Part shown: positions 1-8,071 of the stretch, piece by piece | How positions within the stretch are numbered: the first letter of the stretch is position 1 | Layout of the letters: every line of letters begins with the position of its first letter | DNA from: UBA2329 sp964577215 | Lineage (GTDB): Bacteria; Bacteroidota; Bacteroidia; Chitinophagales; Saprospiraceae | Direction: 5' to 3' | Assembly (NCBI GenBank): GCA_964577215.1 | Contig: CAZNYK010000017.1 | Location: 1 to 47,641 of the forward strand | DNA length: 47,641 nt | Position numbers and translations under genes: made by a program | Notes under the pieces: model-generated | Told to the model about the DNA's origin: nothing | Seen by the model: only the letters and a program-made list of their open reading frames with translations | The model's database searches: none

Positions 1-1196
1 ACCCTCACCGCCCGCTCAATCCGCACCACCGCTTCTTTGAGCTGCTCCTCCGAGGCGGCGAACGAGATGCGGAAGCAGCGGTCGTCGCCGAAAGCGCTTC
101 CCGAAACCGATGCCACGTACTCCGTTTCGAGTAGGTATTCGCAGAAATCGTCCGGGTTGCGGATAACGGCGTCCCCGTAGCGCTTGCCGAACAGCGCGCT
201 GATATCGGCGAAGCTGTAAAAAGCCCCCTGCGGCATATTGGCTTTGATGCCGGGGATGCGGCCCATCAACTCTACGACCATATCCCGCCGCTTTTGGAAA
301 GCCTTGCACATCTCCCGGGTGGGCCTCATATCTGCCTGCAAGGCATAAGCGGCAGCCTTTTGACCAAAAGAAGAAGCGCCGCTGGTGAACTGGCCCTGTA
401 TTTTGTTGCAGGCATCGGCAATCCATTTGGGCGCGCCGAGGTAGCCCAAGCGCCAGCCGGTCATGGCGAATCCTTTGGAAAAGCCGTTGATGGTGATGGT
501 GCGGTCTTTTACGCTCTCGATGGCGCCGATGCTATCGTGCTTCCCGGAAAAGTTGATATACTCGTATATTTCGTCGGAAATGATGTGCACATTTTTATGC
601 CGGGCCACCACCCCAGCTATGGCTTCCAGCTCTTCCCGGCTGAAAACAGAACCGGTGGGATTGCAGGGAGAGGAAAAGAGCAGCAGTTTGGTTCGCCCGG
701 TAATGGCCGCTTCAATTTGCTCCGCGGTGGGTTTGTAATCCTGCTCGATGCCGGCGTGCACGATCACGGGTTCGCCTTCGGCTACTTTTACGATTTCAGC
801 ATACGACACCCAGTAGGGAGACAGGACCACCACTTCGTCGCCCGGATCGAGCATGGCCATACAAACGTTGGCGATACACTGTTTAGCCCCGTTGGACACC
901 ACTATCTGGTTGGGCAGGAACTCGAGGCCGTTGTCGCGACGGAACTTGCTGCAAATGGCTTCGCGCAACTCTAATAGCCCTGCTACCGGGGTGTATTTGG
1001 TAAATCCGTCGTCCAAAGCTTTTTTGGCGGCGTCCTTAATGTGGTCGGGCGTGTCGAAATCCGGCTCGCCGAGGCTCAGGTCGATGACGTCGAGGCCTTT
1101 GATTTTCAGCTCTCTTGCCAATGCGGCCATGCGCAGGGTGGCCGATTCCTCCATGCGAAGCGCTCGCTGGGAGAGGTATTTATTGTGCTCTGACAT
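1..1196 (-). CDS. Pyridoxal-phosphate aminotransferase, class I (aspartate aminotransferase-like), 3' end cut by the window edge
   Basis: Cytoplasmic PLP enzyme that probably moves the amino group between aspartate and 2-oxoglutarate or a related pair. The frame is read from the ATG at 1196 and stays open to base 1. About 398 codons are present, close to the normal family length, so only a few C-terminal residues and the stop are missing. Visible marks are SLGEPDFDTP near residue 41, the SPCNPTG substrate loop near 175, and the PLP-lysine motif SKGFAMTGWR with Lys241. The start is the ATG 23 bases after a minus-strand TACTTTTG element (1227-1220), divergent from the glycosyltransferase gene. 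Exact substrate cannot be told from sequence; the class I fold is secure. Confidence 0.9.
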   Translation of the reverse strand, partial: MSEHNKYLSQRALRMEESATLRMAALARELKIKGLDVIDLSLGEPDFDTPDHIKDAAKKALDDGFTKYTPVAGLLELREAICSKFRRDNGLEFLPNQIVVSNGAKQCIANVCMAMLDPGDEVVVLSPYWVSYAEIVKVAEGEPVIVHAGIEQDYKPTAEQIEAAITGRTKLLLFSSPCNPTGSVFSREELEAIAGVVARHKNVHIISDEIYEYINFSGKHDSIGAIESVKDRTITINGFSKGFAMTGWRLGYLGAPKWIADACNKIQGQFTSGASSFGQKAAAYALQADMRPTREMCKAFQKRRDMVVELMGRIPGIKANMPQGAFYSFADISALFGKRYGDAVIRNPDDFCEYLLETEYVASVSGSAFGDDRCFRISFAASEEQLKEAVVRIERAVR

Positions 1197-1219
1197 TTTA
1201 TTGTGGTTTCATGCGGCGG

Positions 1220-1227
1220 CAAAAGTA
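1220..1227 (-). promoter_or_regulatory. Candidate -7 element (TACTTTTG) for the aminotransferase gene
   Basis: On the minus strand the bases read TACTTTTG, matching the Bacteroidota -7 consensus TAnnTTTG, 23 bases upstream of the aminotransferase ATG. No clear -33 TTTG lies at the expected distance, so support is the -7 match and position only. Confidence 0.4.
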
Positions 1228-1264
1228 GCCATTTTCCTTTTATGCCATACCTTTGCGCAATTGC

Positions 1265-1272
1265 TATCTTTG
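1265..1272 (+). promoter_or_regulatory. Candidate -7 element (TATCTTTG) for the glycosyltransferase-TPR gene
   Basis: TATCTTTG matches the Bacteroidota -7 consensus and lies 26 bases before the chosen ATG at 1299. A second match, TACCTTTG, lies at 1248-1255. Neither has a convincing -33 TTTG. Their position argues for the start at 1299 and against an in-frame GTG or ATG farther upstream. Confidence 0.4.
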
Positions 1273-1298
1273 GGCGCTCAATCAACCTTGTTGCTGCA

Positions 1299-3506
1299 AT
1301 GAGTAAAAAGAAACCGTCTGCTTCCGGCTCCCGGGCCGCCGCTCCGCGAAGCGTGCCGCCGCGCAAACCCGCTTCCGCACAGCCTTCGCCCTGGCCGGTA
1401 GAATCAGGCAGCGACGGATTGCTCCAAAAGATATTTTGGGGCGCCGGCGCCTTGATACTCGCCGTGATGCTCATGGTGGCTCCGGCCACAGGGGTGAACG
1501 GCGATGACGAATATCAGAACGACTATTCCGAAAAACTGGTTGCATACTACAGTACCATGGGCCAGGACACTTCTGCCCGGTTTATTGAAAAAGGCAACAT
1601 GCACAACTACGGCGGCTTTTTCGATCTGCTGGCAGGAGCGACCAACTCGGCGCTGGGCTACACTACCGCCGACCCCGGCTATCATCACACCCGCCACTTT
1701 TTCAACGCGATTTTCGGCTTCCTCGCCATAGTCTTTACCGGGTTGCTGGCCAAGGAAATTGCCGGCGGGCGCGCCGCAGTGCTCGCGCTGCTGCTGGCGT
1801 TTTTGTCGCCCCGCTTTTTCGGGCATTCCATGATGAACCCCAAAGACATTCCCTTTGCGGCGGGCTTTGCCATTGCGCTGTACTTTATGGCGCGCACCCT
1901 GAAAAAGTTACCGGAAGTAAACTGGAAAAATTTGACAGGCCTGGTATTGGGCATCGCGCTCGCATTCGCCACGCGGGCGGGCGGCTTGCTGCTCATTGCC
2001 TACCTAGGCTTGTTTGCCGGCCTCGATTTTCTTGGAAAATACGGGATCAAAGGTCTTTCCAAACAGGCCAAAACCGTGGGTACATACGCCGCAGTGGTGG
2101 CGAGCGTGGCGGCGGCGGCATACTTTTTGGCCATATTGAGCTGGCCGGCAGCTCTTGCCGATCCCTTTGGACATCCCTTCAAGGCCCTTTCTGAATTTTC
2201 CCAGTTGGGCGTCAAGATCAGGCTCCTGTTCAAGGGGGAGAACATCATGTCGGACCAAACGCCGTGGAATTACCCTGTCGTTTGGATTTTCAAGACCATC
2301 CCGCTCTCTGTACTCGCAGGTTTTATAGGCGGAATAGCCCTCCTCCCGGTTTTTTTGAAGCGCTGGCGCCCCGCGTCCGTGGCGCTGATATTCTTTGCAG
2401 CGGTTTTCCCGGTCTTCTATATCATTTACAAGGACTCCATCCTCCACGACGGCTGGCGGCACCTCATGTTCGTGTATCCGGCAATGATAGTGGCGGCAGC
2501 GCTCTTTTGGGTCGCTGCGGAGCGACTGGCAGGCAAGTGGAGTTGGGGCAAATACGCGGTGTGGGGGCTGCTTGCAGTGGGTACTTTGGACGCTGCGGCC
2601 TTCATCGCGCGCAACCCGGCGCTGGCCTACGTGTATTTCAATCCAATAGGCGGCGGACTGAAGGGCGCCTTCGGCAATTACGAAACCGATTACTGGGGAG
2701 TGGGCGTCAAGCAGGCTTTGGACTGGATGGAACGCGAGGGCATTATCAGCGAAAACATGCAGGATACCGTGGTGATCGGCACCACTTTCTTCTACAACGT
2801 AGCCTACCAAACGGGCAAATACAAGGGCAAGGTAAGACCGGTGTACGTGCGTTTCGGACAGCGATATACCGAGTCCTGGGATTACGGCATCTTCCCTTCC
2901 CGGTTCTTTCGCGGCCCGCATCTCAGGGCGGGTACCTGGCCCAATAGCAAGGCCGTACACGTGGTGCGCGCCAACGGCGTGCCTATAGCGGCCGTGGAAA
3001 AAGATGCGGAAAAATATGCGTGGCAGGGTGAGCAGGCCGCAAAAGCGCAGGACTGGGAGGCGGCGCTGACTGCCTTCAAAGCGGAAGTGGCTGCGCATGC
3101 CGACAACGAACTGGCCTGGCAGGGCCTTGCCAACGCTCAGCTCAACTCGGGGCAGTTCCAGGAGGCCGTCGCATCCGCGGAGGAAAGCTTGAAAATCGCC
3201 CCGGATAATGAGCAGGCTCTTTTCCTGAAAGGCTTGGCGCATCTCAATGCCGGCGACCTGAGCAATGCGACGGCCACTTTTGAGCGCTCCGTTAAAATCA
3301 ATGACGATTCGGCCTTCGCTTATTATTACTTAGGTTTCATTTATCAGCGCGGCGGGGAATTCGACCGGGCGCTGAAAAACACTTTGCGCGCTATTGAATT
3401 GAATCCGCGATTCAAGCAAGCCTACGAACTGGCCGCCGGCATTTACGAACAACAGGGCGACGCCCAAACCGCAGCTGCCTATAGAAATGCTGCCGCACAA
3501 CTTTGA
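1299..3506 (+). CDS. GT39/PMT-type membrane glycosyltransferase with C-terminal TPR domain
   Basis: 735-residue integral membrane protein. After a basic, proline-rich N-terminal tail (1-40) comes a TM segment (about 44-64), then the acidic GDDEYQND motif at 68-75. Such an acidic pair in the first external loop is typical of GT-C enzymes using a lipid-linked sugar. Around ten further hydrophobic segments follow to about residue 440. The last roughly 160 residues (573-735) form at least four tetratricopeptide repeats with the usual W/G/Y/A/P pattern. The frame is open from 1203, but the upstream part is unlike protein, so ATG 1299 (MSKKKPS) is chosen. The next gene starts 2 bases after the stop, so the two are probably co-transcribed. 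Likely role is glycosylation of protein, lipid or surface polymer on the periplasmic face; acceptor unknown. Confidence 0.8.
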   Translation: MSKKKPSASGSRAAAPRSVPPRKPASAQPSPWPVESGSDGLLQKIFWGAGALILAVMLMVAPATGVNGDDEYQNDYSEKLVAYYSTMGQDTSARFIEKGNMHNYGGFFDLLAGATNSALGYTTADPGYHHTRHFFNAIFGFLAIVFTGLLAKEIAGGRAAVLALLLAFLSPRFFGHSMMNPKDIPFAAGFAIALYFMARTLKKLPEVNWKNLTGLVLGIALAFATRAGGLLLIAYLGLFAGLDFLGKYGIKGLSKQAKTVGTYAAVVASVAAAAYFLAILSWPAALADPFGHPFKALSEFSQLGVKIRLLFKGENIMSDQTPWNYPVVWIFKTIPLSVLAGFIGGIALLPVFLKRWRPASVALIFFAAVFPVFYIIYKDSILHDGWRHLMFVYPAMIVAAALFWVAAERLAGKWSWGKYAVWGLLAVGTLDAAAFIARNPALAYVYFNPIGGGLKGAFGNYETDYWGVGVKQALDWMEREGIISENMQDTVVIGTTFFYNVAYQTGKYKGKVRPVYVRFGQRYTESWDYGIFPSRFFRGPHLRAGTWPNSKAVHVVRANGVPIAAVEKDAEKYAWQGEQAAKAQDWEAALTAFKAEVAAHADNELAWQGLANAQLNSGQFQEAVASAEESLKIAPDNEQALFLKGLAHLNAGDLSNATATFERSVKINDDSAFAYYYLGFIYQRGGEFDRALKNTLRAIELNPRFKQAYELAAGIYEQQGDAQTAAAYRNAAAQL

Positions 3507-3508
3507 AA

Positions 3509-4324
3509 ATGAATTACAAGCTACTCTTTCCCACCTACCGCAACCGCTACTTGTTCGTGCGGGATCACCTGCGATCGTTTTCCAATCAGGGCCTGAGCTT
3601 TGACGAGGCATTGAACCTCGGCACCGGAGAAGGCGATTACGACGGCATGATCGCCGGGTTTTGCAAAAACCTGACTGCTTGCGACATCAACGAGCAGGAC
3701 GTGGCTTTTGCTACGCAACTCAATCGAGAAGTTCCCAATGTGCAGTACGCCGTGGAAAATGCCTTGGAGCTTTCCTTTCCGGATGATTCTTTTGACTTGC
3801 TTATCTCTGTGGATGTGATAGAGCACGTGGGCCGGCCGGAACGCATGATGGAGGAAGTGGGTCGCGTACTCAAGCCGGGCGGACTGGCGCTCATCACCTT
3901 TCCTTCCGCTGAATTTCCATTTACTTACGACCCCATCAATAAGGTGTTATCGCTTTTCACCGACAAAAAAATTCCGCAAGGCGCCTATGCCTTCGGCCAT
4001 GAATATCTCATTCTCGGCGCTGATTTCCGGGACTGGTCAAGCCGCAATGGTCTGGAAGTGCTGGAAGAGCGCAACCTTAGCGGCGCGCTTGTGGCCGGCA
4101 TGGAGATGTACTGGACGGGCATTGTGCAGCGCCTTTTCAAGGCCAATGCCACCAATGTTTCAGACAAACGCCAACCTGCAAAAAAGACGCTGCGCCCTTC
4201 GGCTAAAGAACCTGACCTGGTAGCGCTCACAGATTTCTATATCGAGTTGGACAGGGGCCTTTACGGCAAGGGAAAGCACTCGGTGGGCAAAGGTTTTGTG
4301 CTGAGAAAAAAAGCATTAGTATAG
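3509..4324 (+). CDS. Class I SAM-dependent methyltransferase (Methyltransf_11 type)
   Basis: 271-residue soluble protein. The SAM-binding glycine loop is LNLGTGEGDY (36-45), the acidic end of the second strand is in DINEQD, and DLLISVDVIEHVG near 97 is the motif IV region typical of Methyltransf_11 enzymes. LKPGGLALITFP follows. The start is ATG 3509; an in-frame TTG at 3503 overlapping the previous stop is less likely. It directly follows the glycosyltransferase gene, so a role in sugar, lipid or quinone methylation linked to the envelope is possible, but the substrate cannot be inferred. Confidence 0.8.
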   Translation: MNYKLLFPTYRNRYLFVRDHLRSFSNQGLSFDEALNLGTGEGDYDGMIAGFCKNLTACDINEQDVAFATQLNREVPNVQYAVENALELSFPDDSFDLLISVDVIEHVGRPERMMEEVGRVLKPGGLALITFPSAEFPFTYDPINKVLSLFTDKKIPQGAYAFGHEYLILGADFRDWSSRNGLEVLEERNLSGALVAGMEMYWTGIVQRLFKANATNVSDKRQPAKKTLRPSAKEPDLVALTDFYIELDRGLYGKGKHSVGKGFVLRKKALV

Positions 4325-4330
4325 ACAACA

Positions 4331-4338
4331 TATCTTTG
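4331..4338 (+). promoter_or_regulatory. Candidate -7 element (TATCTTTG) for the carboxyltransferase gene
   Basis: TATCTTTG matches the Bacteroidota -7 consensus and sits 22 bases before the ATG at 4361. No -33 TTTG is seen at 19-21 bases upstream, so this is a partial match. Confidence 0.4.
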
Positions 4339-4360
4339 CCGGTACCCAAGCATCAAGACA

Positions 4361-5902
4361 ATGGAAAAAAAACTGCAATTATTACAGGAAAAAATGGCTG
4401 AAGCCCAGCTCGGAGGCGGCCAGGACAAAATAGACGCCCAACATGAGAAGGGCAAGCTTACCGCCAGGGAACGGCTGCATTTTTTACTCGACCCCGGCTC
4501 TTTTGAGGAGATCGGCATGTTGGTCACCCACCGGTCGAAGGACTTCGGCATGGAGAGCCAACTCATCCCCGGCGACGGCGTCATCACCGGCTACGGCACT
4601 ATAAACGGCCGCTTGGTCTATGTTTTCTCGCAGGATTTCACGGTGTTCGGCGGTTCGCTTTCCGAAACCCACGCCGAGAAAATTTGTAAGATCATGGACA
4701 TGGCCATGAAAAACGGCGCGCCGGTCATCGGTCTGAATGATTCCGGCGGGGCGCGCATCCAGGAAGGGGTGAATTCCTTGGGCGGATATGCCGACATCTT
4801 CTACCGCAACGTGATGGCCTCCGGCGTAGTGCCGCAGATATCTGCCATCATGGGGCCATGCGCCGGCGGCGCGGTGTATTCGCCGGCAATTACCGATTTC
4901 ATCCTCATGGTGGAGCACACCTCCTATATGTTCGTCACAGGGCCGAATGTGGTGAAAACAGTGACCAATGAAGAAGTGAGTTCTGAAGACCTCGGCGGAG
5001 CCATGACCCACGCATCCAAGTCGGGCGTGACGCATTTTACTGCCGGCAACGGCCTGGAATGTATTGCGCTCATTAAAAAACTGCTGAGCTACTTGCCGCA
5101 AAATTGTGAGGATACCCCGCCGGTATTGCCCTACGAGCCGGGGGACGAAGAGCGCCCTCATTTGCAGGGCATCATCCCCGAAGATTCGCAACAGCCCTAC
5201 GACATGCGCGAGGTGGTGGCCGGCATTGTGGATGAAGGCTCATTCCTTGAAGTCCATAAAGATTTCGCCGAGAACATTATCATCGGCTTCGCCAGGCTGG
5301 CGGGCAAGGTCATCGGCATTGTGGGCAACCAGCCCATGAATCTGGCAGGCGTGCTGGATGTGAACAGCTCCCGCAAAGGGGCGCGGTTTGTGCGTTTCTG
5401 CGATTCGTTCAATATTCCCTTGCTGGTGGTGGTGGACGTACCCGGGTTTTTGCCCGGCACCGACCAGGAATGGAACGGCATCATCCTCCACGGCGCCAAA
5501 CTTTTGTACGCATTCAGCGAGGCTACGGTACCCCGCGTGACGCTTATTACCCGTAAGGCGTACGGCGGCGCCTATGACGTGATGAACTCCAAACACATCG
5601 GCGCCGATATGAACTTCGCCTGGCCGAGCGCCGAGATCGCCGTGATGGGCGCCAAGGGCGCTTCAGAGATCATTTTCCGGAAAGAGATACAATCTGCGCC
5701 CGACCCCCGGGCCATGTTGTCGGAAAAAGAGGCGGAGTACCAGGAAAAATTTGCCAATCCTTATCGCGCCACGGCCCGGGGATTTATCGATGAAGTGATC
5801 CATCCCGGGGATACCCGGCGCAAACTCATCAAGGCTTTTGCCATGCTCGGCAATAAAGTAGCCCACATCCCGAGAAAAAAACATGGAAATATTCCGCTCT
5901 GA
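4361..5902 (+). CDS. Acyl-CoA carboxylase carboxyltransferase (beta) subunit, propionyl-CoA carboxylase-like
   Basis: 513-residue biotin-dependent carboxyltransferase, the normal length for PccB-type subunits. It transfers CO2 from carboxybiotin to propionyl-CoA or a related acyl-CoA. The N-terminus (QHEKGKLTARERLHFLLDPGSFEE) is diagnostic. The N-terminal crotonase-like half has GLNDSGGARIQEGV near residue 125 and GPCAGGAVYSPA near 165. The C-terminal half has GARFVRFCDSFNIPLLVVVDVPGFLPG and ITRKAYGGAYDVM. The two Gly-rich oxyanion regions are intact. No biotin carboxylase or carrier subunit gene is in the window, so the alpha partner must lie elsewhere. A good terminator-like hairpin follows at 5962-5997. 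Confidence 0.92.
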   Translation: MEKKLQLLQEKMAEAQLGGGQDKIDAQHEKGKLTARERLHFLLDPGSFEEIGMLVTHRSKDFGMESQLIPGDGVITGYGTINGRLVYVFSQDFTVFGGSLSETHAEKICKIMDMAMKNGAPVIGLNDSGGARIQEGVNSLGGYADIFYRNVMASGVVPQISAIMGPCAGGAVYSPAITDFILMVEHTSYMFVTGPNVVKTVTNEEVSSEDLGGAMTHASKSGVTHFTAGNGLECIALIKKLLSYLPQNCEDTPPVLPYEPGDEERPHLQGIIPEDSQQPYDMREVVAGIVDEGSFLEVHKDFAENIIIGFARLAGKVIGIVGNQPMNLAGVLDVNSSRKGARFVRFCDSFNIPLLVVVDVPGFLPGTDQEWNGIILHGAKLLYAFSEATVPRVTLITRKAYGGAYDVMNSKHIGADMNFAWPSAEIAVMGAKGASEIIFRKEIQSAPDPRAMLSEKEAEYQEKFANPYRATARGFIDEVIHPGDTRRKLIKAFAMLGNKVAHIPRKKHGNIPL

Positions 5903-5961
5903 ATTTGGAGATACTGAAAATTGACGTATCTTACCAAACGATTTCGACTATTTCCTTTGCC

Positions 5962-5997
5962 GGCCTTTCTTCAATTGCGAAGTAAGGCCGATTTTTT
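5962..5997 (+). terminator. Rho-independent terminator after the carboxyltransferase gene
   Basis: GGCCTTTCTTC pairs with GAAGTAAGGCC (one mismatch in 11) around a 6-base loop. After one G and one A come six T. The T tract runs into the -7 element of the next gene, so terminator and promoter overlap. Confidence 0.75.
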
Positions 5998-6004
5998 ACC
6001 TTTG
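5975..6004 (+). promoter_or_regulatory. Promoter for the UDP-glucuronate decarboxylase-like gene
   Basis: TTG at 5975-5977, a 19-base spacer and TACCTTTG at 5997-6004 match the Bacteroidota promoter pattern. The GTG start is 20 bases downstream, giving a short leader. The promoter is embedded in the preceding terminator hairpin. Confidence 0.6.
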
Positions 6005-6024
6005 CTCCAAATTATAAAATCACT

Positions 6025-6966
6025 GTGAAGAAAGTACTCATTACCGGCGCTGCCGGCTTCCTCGGTTCACATCTTGCTGACCGTTTTATCCGCGAAGGTT
6101 ACCACGTCATAGGAATGGACAACCTGCTGACGGGAAACATGGACAACATAGCCCACTTGTTCCCGCTTAAAGAGTTCGAGTTTTATTTCTACGATGTGAC
6201 CAAGTTTGTGCATGTGCCCGGCGACCTGGACTTCATCCTCCACTTCGCCTCCCCGGCAAGCCCTATCGACTACCTCAAGATGCCGATCCAAACGCTCAAG
6301 GTGGGCGCTTTGGGCACGCACAACCTGTTGGGGCTGGCCAAAGCCAAAAACGCGCGCATTCTCGTGGCTTCCACCTCAGAGGTCTATGGCGACCCCCTCG
6401 AGCATCCTCAAACGGAGGGCTACTGGGGCAATGTCAATCCTGTGGGACCCCGCGGGGTGTACGATGAGGCCAAGCGCTTCCTGGAGGCCATCACCATGGC
6501 ATACCACACCTTCCACGGGGTGGATACCCGCATCGTCCGGATTTTCAATACCTATGGGCCGCGGATGCGCGTGGAGGACGGCCGCGCGCTGCCGGCATTC
6601 TTCTCCCAGGCCATCAGGGGGGAGGGGCTTACCGTATTCGGAGATGGCTCACAGACGCGTTCGTTCTGCTATGTGGACGACCTGGTGGAAGGCATATACA
6701 GGCTTTTGCTCAGCGACTACCACTACCCGGTCAACATCGGAAACCCGGACGAAGTGAGCATTCTCGACTTTGCCCGGGAAGTGCTGAACTTAGTGCAAAA
6801 CCCCCAGGCGCATATCGTTTACAAACCTTTGCCCGCCGACGATCCCAAGGTCAGGCAACCTGATATCTCCAAAGCAAAAGAATTGTTGGGATGGGAGCCG
6901 CGCGTGCCCCGCGCCGAGGGAATGCGCAAGACCTATGAATATTTTAAAAAGGTAGTGCAGAAATAA
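6025..6966 (+). CDS. Extended SDR nucleotide-sugar enzyme, UDP-glucuronate decarboxylase (UXS)-like
   Basis: 313-residue extended short-chain dehydrogenase. The Rossmann loop is GAAGFLG (8-14); catalytic Thr-Ser-Glu lies in ASTSEVYGDP (115-124) and YDEAK gives Tyr146/Lys150. FASPASPIDY, NPVGPRGVYDEAKR and RIFNTYGPRM are characteristic of UXS enzymes, which convert UDP-glucuronate to UDP-xylose. The start is GTG: it begins directly with the family's MKKVLITGAAG and a well-placed promoter lies 20 bases upstream. The dTDP-glucose dehydratase gene follows 9 bases after the stop, so they form a nucleotide-sugar operon for surface glycan. UXS specificity is from family motifs; other 4-epimerase-like activities cannot be fully excluded. 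Confidence 0.85.
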   Translation: MKKVLITGAAGFLGSHLADRFIREGYHVIGMDNLLTGNMDNIAHLFPLKEFEFYFYDVTKFVHVPGDLDFILHFASPASPIDYLKMPIQTLKVGALGTHNLLGLAKAKNARILVASTSEVYGDPLEHPQTEGYWGNVNPVGPRGVYDEAKRFLEAITMAYHTFHGVDTRIVRIFNTYGPRMRVEDGRALPAFFSQAIRGEGLTVFGDGSQTRSFCYVDDLVEGIYRLLLSDYHYPVNIGNPDEVSILDFAREVLNLVQNPQAHIVYKPLPADDPKVRQPDISKAKELLGWEPRVPRAEGMRKTYEYFKKVVQK

Positions 6967-6975
6967 TATCTGATC

Positions 6976-8031
6976 ATGGACAATTCATCAATCCTCATTA
7001 CCGGCGGCGCCGGGTTCATCGGTTCCCATTTGGTGAGGCGCATGCTGCAGAGGTACCCGGCTTATCGCATCATCAACATGGACAAGCTCACTTATGCAGG
7101 CAATTTGGAGAACCTGCAGGATGTGGAGAATACCTCCAATTACACCTTTGTGAAAGGCGACATCGGGGATGAAAAACTCCTGGATGAGTTGTTTGCCCAA
7201 TTCGATATCCAAGGGGTTATACACCTGGCGGCGGAATCCCATGTCGATCGCTCCATAGCAGACCCCATGGCTTTTATTCATACCAATATTTTGGGTACCG
7301 TACACCTGCTCCATGCCGCGCGCAAGCACTGGAAGGACACCTCGGGCAAGCGGTTCTATCACATCTCCACCGACGAGGTGTACGGCTCCCTGGGAGAAAC
7401 CGGCTTCTTCGTGGAAACCACCCCTTACGACCCCCGTTCGCCTTATTCTGCCTCTAAAGCCTCTTCCGATCACTTCGTTCGCGCATTTTACCACACCTAC
7501 GGCTTGCCGGTGGTCATCTCCAATTGCTCCAACAACTATGGGCCATTTCAATTCCCTGAGAAGCTCATCCCCCTTATCATCAATAATATTCGCAACAACA
7601 AGCCGCTGCCCGTTTATGGAGACGGCCTTTACACCCGCGACTGGCTGTGGGTGGAAGACCACGCCGAAGCTATTGACCTGATATTTCACCGGGGAAGAAA
7701 CGGTGAAACGTACAATATCGGCGGCAACAACGAATGGAAAAATATCGACCTGGTCCATTCCCTTTGCGACATTATGGACGAACTGCTCGGCCGGCCGGCA
7801 GGTACATCCCGGGAGTTGATCCATTTCGTGAAGGACAGACCCGGCCACGACCGCCGCTATGCCATAGATGCCGGCAAACTGAAAAATGAGTTGGGGTGGT
7901 CGCCCAGGCTGCAGGCTGCAGAGGGCTTGCGCCGCACCGCAGAATGGTACATCGCCAATTCCGGGTGGCTGGAGCGGGTCACCTCCGGCGCCTATCTTCA
8001 TTATTACGAGCAGCAATACGCCCAACAGTAA
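6976..8031 (+). CDS. rfbB: dTDP-glucose 4,6-dehydratase
   Basis: 351 residues, full length. Converts dTDP-glucose to dTDP-4-keto-6-deoxyglucose, the first step towards dTDP-rhamnose and other deoxysugars. NAD loop GGAGFIGSH (10-18), INMDKLTYAGNLENL (33-47), HLAAESHVDRSI (83-94), catalytic triplet Thr132-Asp133-Glu134 in STDEVYG, and YSASK with Tyr157/Lys161 are all present and diagnostic. NCSNNYGPFQFPEKLIPL and GDGLYTRDWLWVEDH match RfbB closely. No rfbA, rfbC or rfbD is in the window, so the rest of the pathway is encoded elsewhere. Co-transcribed with the upstream UXS-like gene (9-base gap). Confidence 0.93.
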   Translation: MDNSSILITGGAGFIGSHLVRRMLQRYPAYRIINMDKLTYAGNLENLQDVENTSNYTFVKGDIGDEKLLDELFAQFDIQGVIHLAAESHVDRSIADPMAFIHTNILGTVHLLHAARKHWKDTSGKRFYHISTDEVYGSLGETGFFVETTPYDPRSPYSASKASSDHFVRAFYHTYGLPVVISNCSNNYGPFQFPEKLIPLIINNIRNNKPLPVYGDGLYTRDWLWVEDHAEAIDLIFHRGRNGETYNIGGNNEWKNIDLVHSLCDIMDELLGRPAGTSRELIHFVKDRPGHDRRYAIDAGKLKNELGWSPRLQAAEGLRRTAEWYIANSGWLERVTSGAYLHYYEQQYAQQ

Positions 8032-8071
8032 TATTTTTATATCTTTCCGCATCGTTCAATGCGGAAATCCG

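Noticed and set aside
2004..3242. Long open frame (412 codons) on the minus strand
   Set aside because: It lies fully antisense to the well-supported TPR/glycosyltransferase gene; the product is rich in His, Arg and Gly without motifs, as expected of a mirror frame.
6988..8052. Open frame of 354 codons on the minus strand
   Set aside because: Antisense to rfbB over its whole length, which is certain from its motifs.
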